A stretch of 64,000 nucleotides of DNA. It comes from an uncultured Bryobacterales bacterium (GTDB lineage: Bacteria; Acidobacteriota; Terriglobia; Bryobacterales; UBA6623). The position numbers were made by a program, and so were the translations under genes. Shown piece after piece: positions 8,847 through 19,132 of this stretch. Position 1 is the stretch's first letter; the number at the start of each line of letters is the position of its first letter. A model generated the notes under the pieces. The model saw only the letters and a list, made by a program, of their open reading frames with translations, did no database searches and was not told the origin of the DNA. The DNA is taken from positions 223,797 through 287,796 of the forward strand of contig CATOTH010000007.1 in assembly GCA_951813065.1 (NCBI GenBank). Direction: 5' to 3'.

Positions 8847-10202
8847 ATGGAAAGCCCCTGTAGCAGGAGCATCAACAGCTGGTTTGCAGGTCTGGCACCC
8901 ACCGTTGTGTGCGTGCTACTTGCAAGTTGCGACCTTAGTCTGCAAATCCCTAGCGGTGACTCGAATCCGCCCTCGATGCAACCCAATTTTGCCTTTCGTC
9001 CTGCCGGTCGTCAGGCCAGCCCGCGAATAAGACTACTCGAGCGGTCCATCGAGGCCGGGGAGCGCTCAGCGACTGCACGGTTTTGGGAGGAGATGGAAGC
9101 AAATGGAACTCCGTTGATCGAGAACGTTCCTGACCAACAGCGCCATTCGCTGGTGACGTTTCTGTGGAGGGCACTTGAGGATACCCGGAATGTGGCTGTT
9201 GTCGGTGGTGCGATGAATGGAGCCGAACCGGCCAAGAACCAAATGTTCCGCGTCGATGGCTCGGACGTTTGGTATCTAAGCTTCGCAATCCGGAACGACG
9301 CGCGATTCACCTATGCCTTCGCACCAAACGACAGCATGTCGCCTCTTCTCGATCCGGCACGGGTTTCGATGGACTTCAAGCAAGACCCTCTGAACACTCG
9401 CCGATTCCTGGGATTATCGGGAAGCTATTCGTCGTACGTCGAACTGCCTGACGCTCCGTCCGAGCCGTGGAGGATCCTAGGCCCCGACATGGCACGAGGC
9501 AATTTGGCGCGGACAAACTTTCGGAGTGGCGTGCTCGGAAACGAGCGTGCATTGTGGACCTATACTCCGGCTCGGCTTGATCCGACCACCCCGCAGTATC
9601 CACTACTCGTGCTCCTGGATGGCGGGGCGTACACGCATTCGAGCGCTCCCGCAGTTGCAATCCTCGACTTCCTGATCGCAACGAAGCAGATACCGCCCAC
9701 GCTGGCGATTCTAGTCGGCAACACGGTCCGTTCAAGAGAGTTGCCGTCGCCAATGTTCGCTACGTTCCTTGCGACGGAGCTCGTGCCGTGGGCGGCGAAG
9801 AACCATAGTGCCAGCGGGGATCCGGCCGACATCGTCATCGCGGGATCCAGCCTGGGTGGATTCGCCGCGAGTTTCGCTGGTTTCCAGCATCCGGATGTCT
9901 TCGGGAACGTCTTGTCAATGTCCGGATCGTACTGGTGGGAGTGGGGCAATCAGGAGGAACCAGGATGGTTGACCCGGCAATTCGAGGAGGCGCCTAGGAA
10001 ATCGCTCCGCTTCTTTGTTGCAGTCGGTGCGATGGAGAAGGCTGACTCCCAACTCGCCACAAACCGTCGCTTCCGCGATGTTCTGACGGAGAAGGGGTAT
10101 TCCATTACCTATCAGGAGTTTAACGGTGGGCACGGCTACATCAGCTGGTGTAGAGCCCTCTTCGATGGGCTAGTCGCGCTGATTGGAGAGGAGCGCGACT
10201 AG
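8847..10202 (+). CDS. Lipoprotein esterase of the enterochelin-esterase-like family
   Basis: A 451-residue predicted lipoprotein: the N-terminal hydrophobic run ends in the lipobox LASC, with Cys at about residue 28 from the ATG at 8847. After a spacer comes an early-set/CBM48-like beta domain (about residues 100-200: DVWYLSFAIRNDARFTYAFA). An alpha/beta-hydrolase domain follows with nucleophile elbow GSSLGG and a late GGHGY that supplies the catalytic His. This is the layout of Fes-like esterases, which hydrolyse ferric enterobactin or related esters, though many homologues act on carbohydrate or feruloyl esters. No siderophore genes are nearby, so a general surface esterase is the safer reading. 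Confidence 0.82.
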   Translation: MESPCSRSINSWFAGLAPTVVCVLLASCDLSLQIPSGDSNPPSMQPNFAFRPAGRQASPRIRLLERSIEAGERSATARFWEEMEANGTPLIENVPDQQRHSLVTFLWRALEDTRNVAVVGGAMNGAEPAKNQMFRVDGSDVWYLSFAIRNDARFTYAFAPNDSMSPLLDPARVSMDFKQDPLNTRRFLGLSGSYSSYVELPDAPSEPWRILGPDMARGNLARTNFRSGVLGNERALWTYTPARLDPTTPQYPLLVLLDGGAYTHSSAPAVAILDFLIATKQIPPTLAILVGNTVRSRELPSPMFATFLATELVPWAAKNHSASGDPADIVIAGSSLGGFAASFAGFQHPDVFGNVLSMSGSYWWEWGNQEEPGWLTRQFEEAPRKSLRFFVAVGAMEKADSQLATNRRFRDVLTEKGYSITYQEFNGGHGYISWCRALFDGLVALIGEERD

Positions 10203-10484
10203 CACGTATGCCCCAAGTCCGAGGGGCGAGAGACTCAGTCGAAAGTGCACCTAGACGATTCTCACGCGGCCCCAAGAACAGACGCTCACTAAGCCCTGCG
10301 TCATGGAGGGCTCTTCAGCCGTGCTTCATTCAGCTTCACTGGGATCCGAGTCATTTCATTGCTGGTCGGCCACAGTTGGAATGCCTGCACTAGCACCGTT
10401 CGCATACAGTGAACGACCATTCCCTCCGTGTCTGCCTTCGGAGCCGGGAGGAGGTGGCGGACTGTTCGCTGGCAACACATGTAA

Positions 10485-11598
10485 ACCGACCTGAACATTG
10501 TCGTGCTCGTTGGAGCAGGACTGCTGATCCGGAGCGCATGCCAGGCCACTCAGGTTGAGACCGGGTTCAACCAGGACAACCTGCTGACGATGACAATCTC
10601 GCTGCCAACCAACAAGTTCGACTGGGATCACAACGCAGTCTTCGCGAGCGACGTCCTTCGGCAGGTTCGGTCGCTCCCATCGATCAGCGACGCGGCTGTC
10701 GTGCACGGCATTCCGATGCGAGAGGGCAGCTATCTCTCCGATGGGCAGGGCACCATCGAAGGGCACGTGCCCGCGAACGAGGCCGACGAGCCGAAGTACG
10801 GCATACGCGTCGTGAGCCCGGGGTATCTTGCCACCATTCAGACCCCCATCGTGGCTGGCCGGGTTTTCGAGGCACGGGATGAACAGCGTGGAGCCGCTTG
10901 CAGCTTCCTTGTCAGCGACTCTATCGCGAGGCGTTACAGGAAGGGGCGGGACCCGCTGGGGAGGCGGATGAGTTTCGGCGAAGCACTTGGCGACTGGCCA
11001 ATGGTGGTCGTCGGGGTCGTGGGAGAAGTGCGGTATTCGGGACTCGAGACGTGCCCGACCGTCGACGTCAATCTTCCGCAAGGCTTGTTCCCGCAATCAG
11101 CGATCACCCTGATCGCTCGACGAGGCGCCGTCAGTGCAGGAGCACACTCGCGCCGTGGACCCGCATGCTTTCGTGACGGACATACACTCCATGGAGCAAC
11201 TGATCGCCGAGTCGTAAGCCCAGCGCCGTGCGAGCACGCTCTTTGTTTCGGCGTTCGGCTTGATAGCCCTGGTGTTGGTCGTGGCCGGCGTCTATAGCGT
11301 CATCGCGCAGGTGGTCGTCGAGCGCCAGCGTGATCTCGCCACCCGGTCCGCGCTCGACGCTGGACCACGGCAGGTTGTCATCACGGCGCTGCAGTCCCCG
11401 CTACGGCCCGCGGCAATCGGTATCGGGTTTCGAGGGCTGGGGGCGCTGGGGACGACCCGTGTCTTGACCTCGCTACTGTCAGAGGTGAGCGCGCTGGACA
11501 TCGTGACCTGGACGGAGACATTGCGTCCCGCGCAGAAACCCGTTACGCGAATGACCCCACGGGTCCTCCAGAACATGCGTGTGCCAAGCCTTGCGTAG
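10485..11598 (+). pseudogene. Decayed ADOP-type permease (MacB/FtsX-like), N-terminal half missing
   Basis: The remnant begins in mid-protein at NIVVLVGAGLLIRS, the segment that follows the central transmembrane helix of ADOP permeases. It continues with the periplasmic core (GYLATIQTPIVAGRVF; DPLGRRMSFGE; VVVGVVGEVRYSG). Near 11125-11135 the homology moves to another frame (VQEHTRAVDPHAFVTDIHS), meets an in-frame TAA at 11215-11217, then resumes as a transmembrane helix (FGLIALVLVVAGVYSVIAQ). The last helices are lost and the frame ends in unrelated sequence at 11598. The roughly 280 bases before it hold no recognisable remains of the missing half. No ATPase is attached. This is a genuine pseudogene with a 5' deletion, a frameshift, a nonsense codon and a 3' loss. 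Confidence 0.85.
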
Positions 11599-11649
11599 CT
11601 TGGCGATGACCAGACGGCCCGCGAATTGGTTGGATACGATACATAGAAA

Positions 11650-14346
11650 GTGCTCGGAGAAGTCATCTCCCATTACCGGATTGTCGAAGAACTCGGCAGC
11701 GGGGGGATGGGCACTGTCTATAAGGCTGAGGACACTCGCCTCAAGCGCGCTGTGGCCCTGAAGTTTCTCGCTACCGACCAATTCAGAGACAAGGAGGTCA
11801 AGGCCCGATTCCTCCACGAAGCCCAGGCCGCGGCGGCTCTGGATCACCCTAACATCTGTGGGATCTACGAGATAGGGGATGTCGGAGACCGGTTGTTCCT
11901 GGTACTGCCGTTCCTCGATGGGGAATGCCTCGACAAGCGAATCGCGAAGAGCCCCATGCCGATTCCCGATCTCCTTAGTATCTCGATGCACGTCGCGGAG
12001 GCCCTGGAGGACGCACATTCCAAGGGGATCGTGCATCGCGACGTCAAGCCCGGCAACATCATGGTCCAGCAGAAAGCGCAAACGCTCCACTGCGTATTGA
12101 TGGACTTCGGTCTCGCCACGCTGTCCAAAGGCACGAAACTGACCCGCGCCGGCAGCCAGCTCGGAACCGCCGCTTACATGTCACCGGAGCAGGTCGAAGG
12201 ATCAGCGGTCGACCAGCGAAGCGATATCTGGTCCTTGGGCGTCGTGATGTATGAGATGGCGACTGGCGTGCTGCCGTTCCCCTCGGACTACGAACAGGCG
12301 CAGTTCTACGCGATTCTCAACGAATCGCCGGAACCGCCAAGCGAACTTCGGACAGGAGTGCCCAAAGAACTGGAGCGCATCGTCTACAAGTGCATTTCGA
12401 AGCAGTCCTCCGAACGCTACCAGACGTGCACGGATCTGATCGTCGACCTCCGGGCTCTAAACAGAGACCCATTTCCGCAAACATCGCGAGAGGCTGCTTC
12501 GCGAGCGGGCCAAGCCAGGTCAGCGGCCAAGGAATCGTCGGCATGGTCCAAGACTCGAGCAGCAATGACATACCTCGCTCTGGGTCTGTGCCTCGGCGCG
12601 GCCGTGGCGGGCACGGGGACATGGCTGGCAAGATCGCCGTCGTCAGCTGGCTTAGGAGTTCCGGAATACGAGATTTCCCGTTTCACATGGGATCCAGGCA
12701 TGACAGTTCATCCGGGCATCTCGCGCGATGGCAGTTTGGTGGCATACTCCTCAGACCGGGACGGCGGCGGGCATCTTGACATTTGGGTGGAGCAGACGGG
12801 CGGAGGAGGTCGGATCCAGGTTACCGACGATGACGACGAGGAATCTCATCCTGTATTCTCACCGGACGCTTCGATGCTCGCTTTCGAACGGGGCAAGGAC
12901 CTCTATCTGGTCCCGTCTCTAGGCGGAAGCGCTCGATTCCTCGCGGCTAACGGAATGCTTCCAGCTTTTTCGCCCAGCGGAGAGAGCATAAGTTTCGCAT
13001 CCCGGGATGGACAGCTAATGCTTGTCGACCTGGGTGGTGGCGAACCACGAGCCATCCAGTCTGGCTTCAGCGCGGTCCACCAAAGCCTGTGGATGCCAAA
13101 TCAAGAACACATTCTCTTCGGGGCGATTGAGGCTCCGAACGAATACGATTGGTGGATATCACCTGTTAGTGGGGGTGAACGAATCCCCACTGACTTCGTT
13201 GAATTCAAGAGGTCCGCTCTGGGCCTCGACAGCGTCTGGTTCACAATGCCTCCGACCTGGATCGAGCCGGGGCGCTGGATCCTCTACGCCTCGCAACACA
13301 GTCTTTGGAGAGTCGCTCTCGACACCGATCCGTGGGGCTTCTCCGAGCGGCCCCAAGCCCTGAGCTTCGGCCCGTCAACCCTGAATTCCGCAGCGGTTGC
13401 CGACAATGGAACGATTGCACTGGGAATCTTGGACAGCGACATCGGCATATGGTCATTACCCCTGGAGCCGGCTCCGGACGCAATACTCGGTCCGAACCTG
13501 CGTTCACCGACCGAGCCGACAAGCCTGTCAATTTCCCGAGCCAAGAACCGAATCGCATTTGTCGGCAGGACGGGTTCAACGGATGTCTACGTTCGAGACC
13601 TGCCAGCCGGAGCAGAAATCAACATTACGAATAACCGAAATCGTGAGCGTGGAGCGGTGATTTCTGCTGATGGCAAGTATGTGGCCTACGAATCAAGGTC
13701 GGCCGGTAGCTCGGAGATTCGTATTTTTTCATTCGAATCCAATCAAAACCGACTCCTCTGCGAGTCGTGTGGCATCCCGAATGATTGGTCGCCCGGTAAC
13801 GAGTACTTGCTCGCCAGTAATGGGAACCCCGGGGAGATCTCTCGCATTAGTGTCTCGAACGGGGAACGGTCAGAAATGATCCGTCTCCCCGAGGGGCACG
13901 TGGTGGACTCCGCCCGGTTCTCGCCCGATGGGCGTTGGATCGCGTTCGCCGAACGTGACGAAGAGAACACGGTTGGTCAGCTACTGGTGGCTCCGGCAAA
14001 CGCAATGAGGCCCATAGCTCGGTCGGGCTGCATCGCAATCACGGATCGGGAGCATCATGACATGATGCCTCGCTGGTCAGCGGACGGGCACTCGCTCTAC
14101 TTCCTTTCCGATCGAACGGGAAACCTCGACATTTGGCGAGTCGGACTGACGGCTGACCTGCGACCGCGCGGTGAACCCCGGCCTGTCCGGACGTTCGACA
14201 CCACACGCTTTTCCCTGGTCACGGTTGCGTACGAAGACTTGGGATTTGACATTGGAACGGACCGCATCTATTTCACATTGCGGGAACTGACGGGACGGAT
14301 CTACCTCCTGCGGCCGAAAGACCTCGCGCTTCGGTCGAATCCCTAG
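11650..14346 (+). CDS. Ser/Thr protein kinase with TolB-like beta-propeller sensor domain
   Basis: An 898-residue transmembrane kinase. The kinase domain (about 8-270) has the glycine loop GSGGMGTVY, Lys38 in VALKFL, catalytic loop HRDVKPGN (Asp131) and DFG at 152-154, so it should be active. An APE-like segment MSPEQVEG follows. One transmembrane helix lies at about 307-326. The outer part (about 340-890) is a WD40/TolB-like propeller with repeated blades such as ISRDGSLVAYSSDRDGGGHLD, FSPDASMLAFERG and WSADGHSLYFLSDRTGNLD. This architecture is common in Acidobacteriota. The start is GTG at 11650. The next gene is a secreted metallopeptidase on the same strand. The signal sensed and the phosphorylation target are unknown. 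Confidence 0.92.
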   Translation: MLGEVISHYRIVEELGSGGMGTVYKAEDTRLKRAVALKFLATDQFRDKEVKARFLHEAQAAAALDHPNICGIYEIGDVGDRLFLVLPFLDGECLDKRIAKSPMPIPDLLSISMHVAEALEDAHSKGIVHRDVKPGNIMVQQKAQTLHCVLMDFGLATLSKGTKLTRAGSQLGTAAYMSPEQVEGSAVDQRSDIWSLGVVMYEMATGVLPFPSDYEQAQFYAILNESPEPPSELRTGVPKELERIVYKCISKQSSERYQTCTDLIVDLRALNRDPFPQTSREAASRAGQARSAAKESSAWSKTRAAMTYLALGLCLGAAVAGTGTWLARSPSSAGLGVPEYEISRFTWDPGMTVHPGISRDGSLVAYSSDRDGGGHLDIWVEQTGGGGRIQVTDDDDEESHPVFSPDASMLAFERGKDLYLVPSLGGSARFLAANGMLPAFSPSGESISFASRDGQLMLVDLGGGEPRAIQSGFSAVHQSLWMPNQEHILFGAIEAPNEYDWWISPVSGGERIPTDFVEFKRSALGLDSVWFTMPPTWIEPGRWILYASQHSLWRVALDTDPWGFSERPQALSFGPSTLNSAAVADNGTIALGILDSDIGIWSLPLEPAPDAILGPNLRSPTEPTSLSISRAKNRIAFVGRTGSTDVYVRDLPAGAEINITNNRNRERGAVISADGKYVAYESRSAGSSEIRIFSFESNQNRLLCESCGIPNDWSPGNEYLLASNGNPGEISRISVSNGERSEMIRLPEGHVVDSARFSPDGRWIAFAERDEENTVGQLLVAPANAMRPIARSGCIAITDREHHDMMPRWSADGHSLYFLSDRTGNLDIWRVGLTADLRPRGEPRPVRTFDTTRFSLVTVAYEDLGFDIGTDRIYFTLRELTGRIYLLRPKDLALRSNP

Positions 14347-14462
14347 AGGCTTCGGGCGGACGACGGCGAGCTCGCCGCCACTCGATTGCTGACATCGGGT
14401 TCACGGCTGAAAAGGGATGCCGCCGAGGCCCCGGGTGCCTCGATTGTTACGGTATTCGGAAC

Positions 14463-15419
14463 ATGGGTGTTCTCGGGAGGTCCCGATACGTCGCGCTCAC
14501 AGCGCTACTTCTAATGCCTCCTTCGGTTCTGGCCGAGCTGAACACACAAGAGACCTTCCGATTTCAAAGCGGATTCTGGACCAACCTGCATCATTTCCTC
14601 TTCCAGCGTGCGGTCGAACAACCAGCGGACGACACGACCGCCTCAACCAAACTCGGTCCTGAAGAGGCTAAAGACTGGAGCTTGGCTCTCGCCTATTACG
14701 GGGAGCAGTTCGATGGCAAGGACTTGCTCGATCGAGACATGGTGGTAATCAAGAACGCGCTCGCGGATACGGGCTGCGAACCGTCCCTGGAATCGACTGG
14801 TCTTGATGGCGAACTTGTCGATGCACTTGAAACGGCGGCGCCGGTTTACCGCGCCGTGTGGTGGGCGGCGCATGATCGGAGCAATCGCTCCCGGATTGAG
14901 CGCCTGATTCCGCTCATAGCTCGGCACGAGGGCAGATTAAGGGTCCGCCTCGCGGAGATCTACGGGACTGAGTGGCCGGACACGAGGATCGAGACCGATG
15001 TCGTGTTCCATGCGAACTGGGCCGGCGCTTACACGACGCTGTATCCCACCCGGGTCACGATTTCCAGTGAGGACAACGGAGTGCCGCCACTGGAGAGCCT
15101 GGAAACTCTGTTCCACGAGGTTTCTCACGCCCTGATCGACAAGGTCCGGACAGCCATCAGCGAGCGAACGCGCTCGCTAGGAAAGCTGCTTCCCAGGAAG
15201 TCGTTGTGGCACGCCGTCCTCTTCTATTCGACGGGAGAGATCGTTCGGGAACTCGCCCCCGGCTACACCCCATACGCCCTCAAGCATCGTCTTTGGGAGC
15301 GGGCTTGGCCCGATCATCTCGGTGTCCTTGAGAGCGAGTGGAAGCCGTATCTGAACGGTGACCGGGAATTCGAGGCCTCAATCGAAGCCCTCGTCGACAG
15401 ACTAGCGGTCGATCCATAG
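14463..15419 (+). CDS. Secreted HEVSH-motif protein, putative zinc metallopeptidase
   Basis: A 318-residue exported protein I cannot assign to a named family. It starts with a signal peptide (MGVLGRSRYVALTALLLMPP, likely cleaved after VLA near residue 24). Around residue 217 it carries LFHEVSHALID, an HExxH zinc-binding helix, so a gluzincin-type peptidase is the natural reading. The third zinc ligand, expected as a Glu or His 20-60 residues downstream, could be in YSTGEIVRE, whose GE element looks like the gluzincin E-helix. The gene lies 116 bases after the kinase-propeller on the same strand and may be its functional partner. Substrate unknown. Confidence 0.65.
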   Translation: MGVLGRSRYVALTALLLMPPSVLAELNTQETFRFQSGFWTNLHHFLFQRAVEQPADDTTASTKLGPEEAKDWSLALAYYGEQFDGKDLLDRDMVVIKNALADTGCEPSLESTGLDGELVDALETAAPVYRAVWWAAHDRSNRSRIERLIPLIARHEGRLRVRLAEIYGTEWPDTRIETDVVFHANWAGAYTTLYPTRVTISSEDNGVPPLESLETLFHEVSHALIDKVRTAISERTRSLGKLLPRKSLWHAVLFYSTGEIVRELAPGYTPYALKHRLWERAWPDHLGVLESEWKPYLNGDREFEASIEALVDRLAVDP

Positions 15420-15730
15420 GGTTACCGATCGGGCACGGATCACCTTCCGCAGCGCACGGCTCTATGGAGAGCGCCCGTCGGCGTTCGACATCGCGAATCT
15501 ACAGACGAGTGCCCTCAAACACGCGACCTGCGATTCGTGACGTGCACTGCTCATTCATGTCGCTATCCCGCCGAAGGAAAACGTACAATCCCTTCGCTGA
15601 ATCGGCCCTTCGCAACTCTAAGAAGTATCCGTCCGTTGGTCGACGCTAGGCTAAGAAGAACTGCTACGAATCACACTGACCCGCCACCGAACGGCTACAG
15701 CGTACGGTGACTGCCAGCCGACCCACAGTC
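15420..15730. other. Spacer before the ADOP permease, nothing recognised
   Basis: 311 bases without a credible reading frame. It presumably holds the ADOP promoter, but I cannot point to a clear -35/-10 pair. Confidence 0.4.
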
Positions 15731-18223
15731 ATGAGTGTTCTGCAAGACCTTAGGTACGCGCTTCGAATGCTGACCCGGGCTCCGGTCTACACGGCAGTTG
15801 TGGTGGCTACGCTGGCTCTCGGTATTGGGGCAAACACGGCCATCTATTCGCTTGTCGTCGCCACTGTGTTCCGTTCCGCACCGTACTACGAAGCCGAGAG
15901 GCTGGTAGCGGTGTGGACCCACTGGATCGGCTCCCCCAATCTCAGAGCACCCTCGTCGTGCCCCGACCTGCTGGACTGGCGCGATGACTCCGAGGTCTTT
16001 GAGGAGTACGGGTACTTTTTCCCGCGCCGAACTTACAACATGGGCGGCTCCGATCTGGAGCCCCAGCAGGTCCTCGGCGGGAGGATGTCCGCTTCGCTAC
16101 TGCCCATGCTGCGCGTCAATCCCGTGCTAGGCCGGAGTTTCCTTCCGGAAGAGGATATCGAGGGTGCCCGAACGGTCGCGATGCTCACGCACGGGTTCTG
16201 GCGCCAGCAATTCGGAGGCGACCCGGACATTATCGGCAAGAACGTCCGGCTAGACCAGGTTCCGTACGAAATCGTCGGCGTGCTACCCGAAGAATTCCAC
16301 ATCGAGAGTCCGGCACCCAAGCTGTGGGTACCGTTCTCGCAAGAGGGCGCCGTCGAGTCATTCGGCCGGCAGGTGTCCTGGCTGAATGTGATCGGCCGCT
16401 TGAAGCCGGGCATCTCGGTCGGGCAGGCAGGGGCGGCCCTCGAAATCATCTCCGCCTCAAATCGGGAGCAGTATCCCGAGACGAACGAAAACAAGGGGGT
16501 CTTCGTCGAGCCCTTGGGCGACGCGCTCGCGGTGGAAAGCAAGGAAAGCCTGTACCTTATCTGGATCGCAGCCGGACTCGTCCTCCTGATTGCCTGCGTC
16601 AATGTCGCCAACCTGATGCTGGGCCGGCTGGCAGCACGTGGCCAGGAGGTTGCTGTGCGCGCCGCGATCGGCGCTGGCCGCGGCCGCCTTGTCCGCCAGT
16701 TCCTCACGGAATCGCTCGTGCTCGCCGCCCTCGGCGGCGTGGCCGGGTTTTGCCTCGCCGCGCTCCAACTCGGACCGCTTGTGCACCTCATTTCCCGCAC
16801 GCTGTGGAACGGGCTCCCAACCTACTTGCAAGACGTTTCCGTTGACGCATCCGCCCTCGTGTTCGCGCTAGCGGTCACTTGCGTCACGGGACTGCTCTTC
16901 GGCTGCCTGCCGGCGCTGGTACAGTCACAGTCGAGAGTCGCCACGCGGATGGCTGCCGGTGATCGTGCCAAGAGCAGTCGATCGCTCGTGCGAAACGTGC
17001 TTGTCGTAGCGCAAACTGCGCTCTCGATAACCCTGCTGGTCGGCGTTGGCGTGAGTCTCAGCGCGTTCCTGCGAGCGGAGGACAGCGAACTGGGCCTCGC
17101 CGCCAACGAGGTTGCCGTCTTGCAGGTCGAATTACCGCGCACCCAGTACGCGGTCAGCGGACGAATGGAAGCGGGACGGCGAATCTGGACGATCCTGCCT
17201 TCGGTCGAGACCATCGGCCTCCGCCTCCGCGAGAGACTGGCGGCAATTCCTGGCGTGCGGGAGGTTGGACTCTCGTCACTTGCACCACCGTACTGTTGTC
17301 GCGGTACCACGGTAGAGGTCCTGGGTGCTGGCCAAGACGCCGCCGCCAACCGGTACCCGAGGTATCAGACCATCTCCCCGACCTACTTCGAGGCCCTTGG
17401 AATCCCGATCGTGCAAGGCAGGGCGTTTCACCCGGCGGACGGGCAGGACGTGGCTATTGTCAACCGCTCGTTCACCCTGGAACGGTTCGGTCAGAGGAAC
17501 CCGGTCGGTGAGTCCTTGATCGTGCATGGATGGAGGCCCGACCTGAATAACTCGGCGGTTATCGTGGGCGTCGTTGCGGATTCCCTGCTCTCGCCTTGGC
17601 TAATTGAAGGCGCGGAGCCGCAGTTCTACTTGCCGTACGCCGGCCAGCCGGAAGAAACGCCGGGCAACATGCGCACCCAGCGATTAACTCTGTCTTACAT
17701 GATTCGAACCGCGGGGGACCCGGCATCGGTGTTCGGGGAGGCAAAGCTGGCGGTTGCCGAGGTGCTGGGGGATTTGCCCGTTGCCAAACTAGCGACCCTG
17801 GAGAGCGAATTCGCCAGCCTGTTGCTTCCAGCGCAGATGATGGCAAGCCTGCTCGGAGGGCTGTCGCTGCTTGCAGTCCTGCTAACTGCCATCGGTCTCT
17901 ACGGAGTAGTCGCCTATTCCGTGGGCCAGCGGAAGCGAGAGTTCGGCGTAAGACTGGCACTGGGCGAGGTGCCGCAACGCTTGATGCTGTCAGTGCTGCA
18001 ATCGAGTTGGCGCCTGACGGGGTATGGCATCCTCTGCGGAGGCGTGGGAGTGTTCGCCCTGGTCCCAGTGATGCAAGTGCAAATCTATCTGGTCGAAGGA
18101 GATCAATTCGGCGCCTTTCTCGTCATGGCGCTGGTGCTTCTCGGCGTCGCGACGATGGCCGGATTCCTGCCCGCCTGGAGTGCGTCCAAGCTCGATCCGA
18201 TCAGCGTGTTGCGCGAAGAGTAG
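15731..18223 (+). CDS. ADOP-type ABC permease (MacB_PCD-FtsX duplicated)
   Basis: A complete 830-residue acidobacterial duplicated orphan permease. The N terminus MSVLQDLRYALRML and first helix TLALGIGANTAIYSLV are diagnostic. Two MacB_PCD periplasmic domains each precede FtsX-type membrane helices; the first FtsX block includes NVANLMLGRLAARGQEVAVR, the second GLYGVVAYSVGQRKREFGVR. The C terminus PAWSASKLDPISVLREE is typical. I start at the ATG at 15731 rather than a GTG at 15707. ADOPs resemble MacB membrane domains without the fused ATPase and are thought to export peptides or other compounds. No dedicated ATPase lies on this strand; the nearest belongs to the convergent operon. Substrate unknown. 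Confidence 0.9.
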   Translation: MSVLQDLRYALRMLTRAPVYTAVVVATLALGIGANTAIYSLVVATVFRSAPYYEAERLVAVWTHWIGSPNLRAPSSCPDLLDWRDDSEVFEEYGYFFPRRTYNMGGSDLEPQQVLGGRMSASLLPMLRVNPVLGRSFLPEEDIEGARTVAMLTHGFWRQQFGGDPDIIGKNVRLDQVPYEIVGVLPEEFHIESPAPKLWVPFSQEGAVESFGRQVSWLNVIGRLKPGISVGQAGAALEIISASNREQYPETNENKGVFVEPLGDALAVESKESLYLIWIAAGLVLLIACVNVANLMLGRLAARGQEVAVRAAIGAGRGRLVRQFLTESLVLAALGGVAGFCLAALQLGPLVHLISRTLWNGLPTYLQDVSVDASALVFALAVTCVTGLLFGCLPALVQSQSRVATRMAAGDRAKSSRSLVRNVLVVAQTALSITLLVGVGVSLSAFLRAEDSELGLAANEVAVLQVELPRTQYAVSGRMEAGRRIWTILPSVETIGLRLRERLAAIPGVREVGLSSLAPPYCCRGTTVEVLGAGQDAAANRYPRYQTISPTYFEALGIPIVQGRAFHPADGQDVAIVNRSFTLERFGQRNPVGESLIVHGWRPDLNNSAVIVGVVADSLLSPWLIEGAEPQFYLPYAGQPEETPGNMRTQRLTLSYMIRTAGDPASVFGEAKLAVAEVLGDLPVAKLATLESEFASLLLPAQMMASLLGGLSLLAVLLTAIGLYGVVAYSVGQRKREFGVRLALGEVPQRLMLSVLQSSWRLTGYGILCGGVGVFALVPVMQVQIYLVEGDQFGAFLVMALVLLGVATMAGFLPAWSASKLDPISVLREE

Positions 18224-18374
18224 CATCGCCCTGCGCGCATCTGCAATTGAGACATGGCGCGGCCAGCCTGTCGACGACCTGCTCGGCGCTCCAAGCAAGC
18301 AGCGAAGTTCAAGCCACGCAGACACTGTTGGAGACACACTTGTCGAGTCTGCCAGTGTGCATCGTGCCCAAGAG

Positions 18375-19082
18375 CTATCCGACAGCTGGATCTTCGACGA
18401 CCCCGCCGTCGAACAGCCGGACAATCCTCTGCGCGTAGCTCTCGAATCGCTGGTCGTGCGTCACCATGCAAATCGTCGCTCCGCTTTCATGCACAGTGCG
18501 CAAGAGATCCATGACCGCCTCGCCGTTCTTGGAATCGAGGTTCCCGGTTGGCTCGTCCGCGAGCAGGACTGGCGGATCGCCGCCCAGCGCCCGGGCCACC
18601 GCCACTCTCTGCTGCTGGCCGCCCGACAGCTGCGAAGGGTAGTGCTTCATTCTGTGCGCCATCCCGACCCGCTCCAACGCCTCTTCCACGCGTTTCTTGC
18701 GCTCCGACTTCGGCATCGCTCGATATGTCAGGGGCAACTCGACATTCTCGTAGACCGTCAGATCCCCGATCAGATTGAAGGCCTGGAAGATGAACCCGAT
18801 CTGCCGATTGCGGATCCGGGCTCGCTGACTGGCCTTCAGGTCTGCGACCGCTTCGCCGCCCAGTCGGTACACACCCTTCGTTGGAGTATCGAGCAGGCCC
18901 AGAATCGAGAGCAGTGTCGACTTTCCACAGCCTGATGGTCCGGAGATCGCCACATACTCGCCGTCGTGGATCTCGAGGTCCACATCCGAGAGCGCATGCG
19001 TCTCGACTTCGTCTGTGAAGAAGACCTTTGACACTCCCTCCAAGTAGATGAGGGGCTGTCCATTTGCCGTCGATTCCGTCAT
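18375..19082 (-). CDS. MacB/LolD-type ABC ATPase
   Basis: A 235-residue ATPase of the MacB/LolD branch: Walker A GPSGCGKST, Q-loop FIFQAFNLI, signature QLSGGQQQR, Walker B VLLADEPTGNLD and switch His in CMVTHDQ. These ATPases power mechanotransmission-type exporters with FtsX-fold permeases. The gene is third on the minus strand after an ADOP permease and a membrane-fusion protein, which together make a complete inner-membrane export unit. The ATG at 19082 begins 50 bases after the fusion-protein stop. The Walker motifs are intact, so the ATPase should be active even though its fusion-protein partner looks broken. Confidence 0.9.
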   Translation of the reverse strand: MTESTANGQPLIYLEGVSKVFFTDEVETHALSDVDLEIHDGEYVAISGPSGCGKSTLLSILGLLDTPTKGVYRLGGEAVADLKASQRARIRNRQIGFIFQAFNLIGDLTVYENVELPLTYRAMPKSERKKRVEEALERVGMAHRMKHYPSQLSGGQQQRVAVARALGGDPPVLLADEPTGNLDSKNGEAVMDLLRTVHESGATICMVTHDQRFESYAQRIVRLFDGGVVEDPAVG

Positions 19083-19132
19083 TGCAGTTCCTTCAGGATC
19101 CGTGGCGAGCGATTCCCATTGCGGTGCGGGAC

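Noticed and set aside
14364..14377. 14-base palindrome CGGCGAGCTCGCCG after the kinase gene
   Set aside because: It has no loop for a good hairpin and no T-run; a chance GC-rich palindrome is as likely as a terminator.
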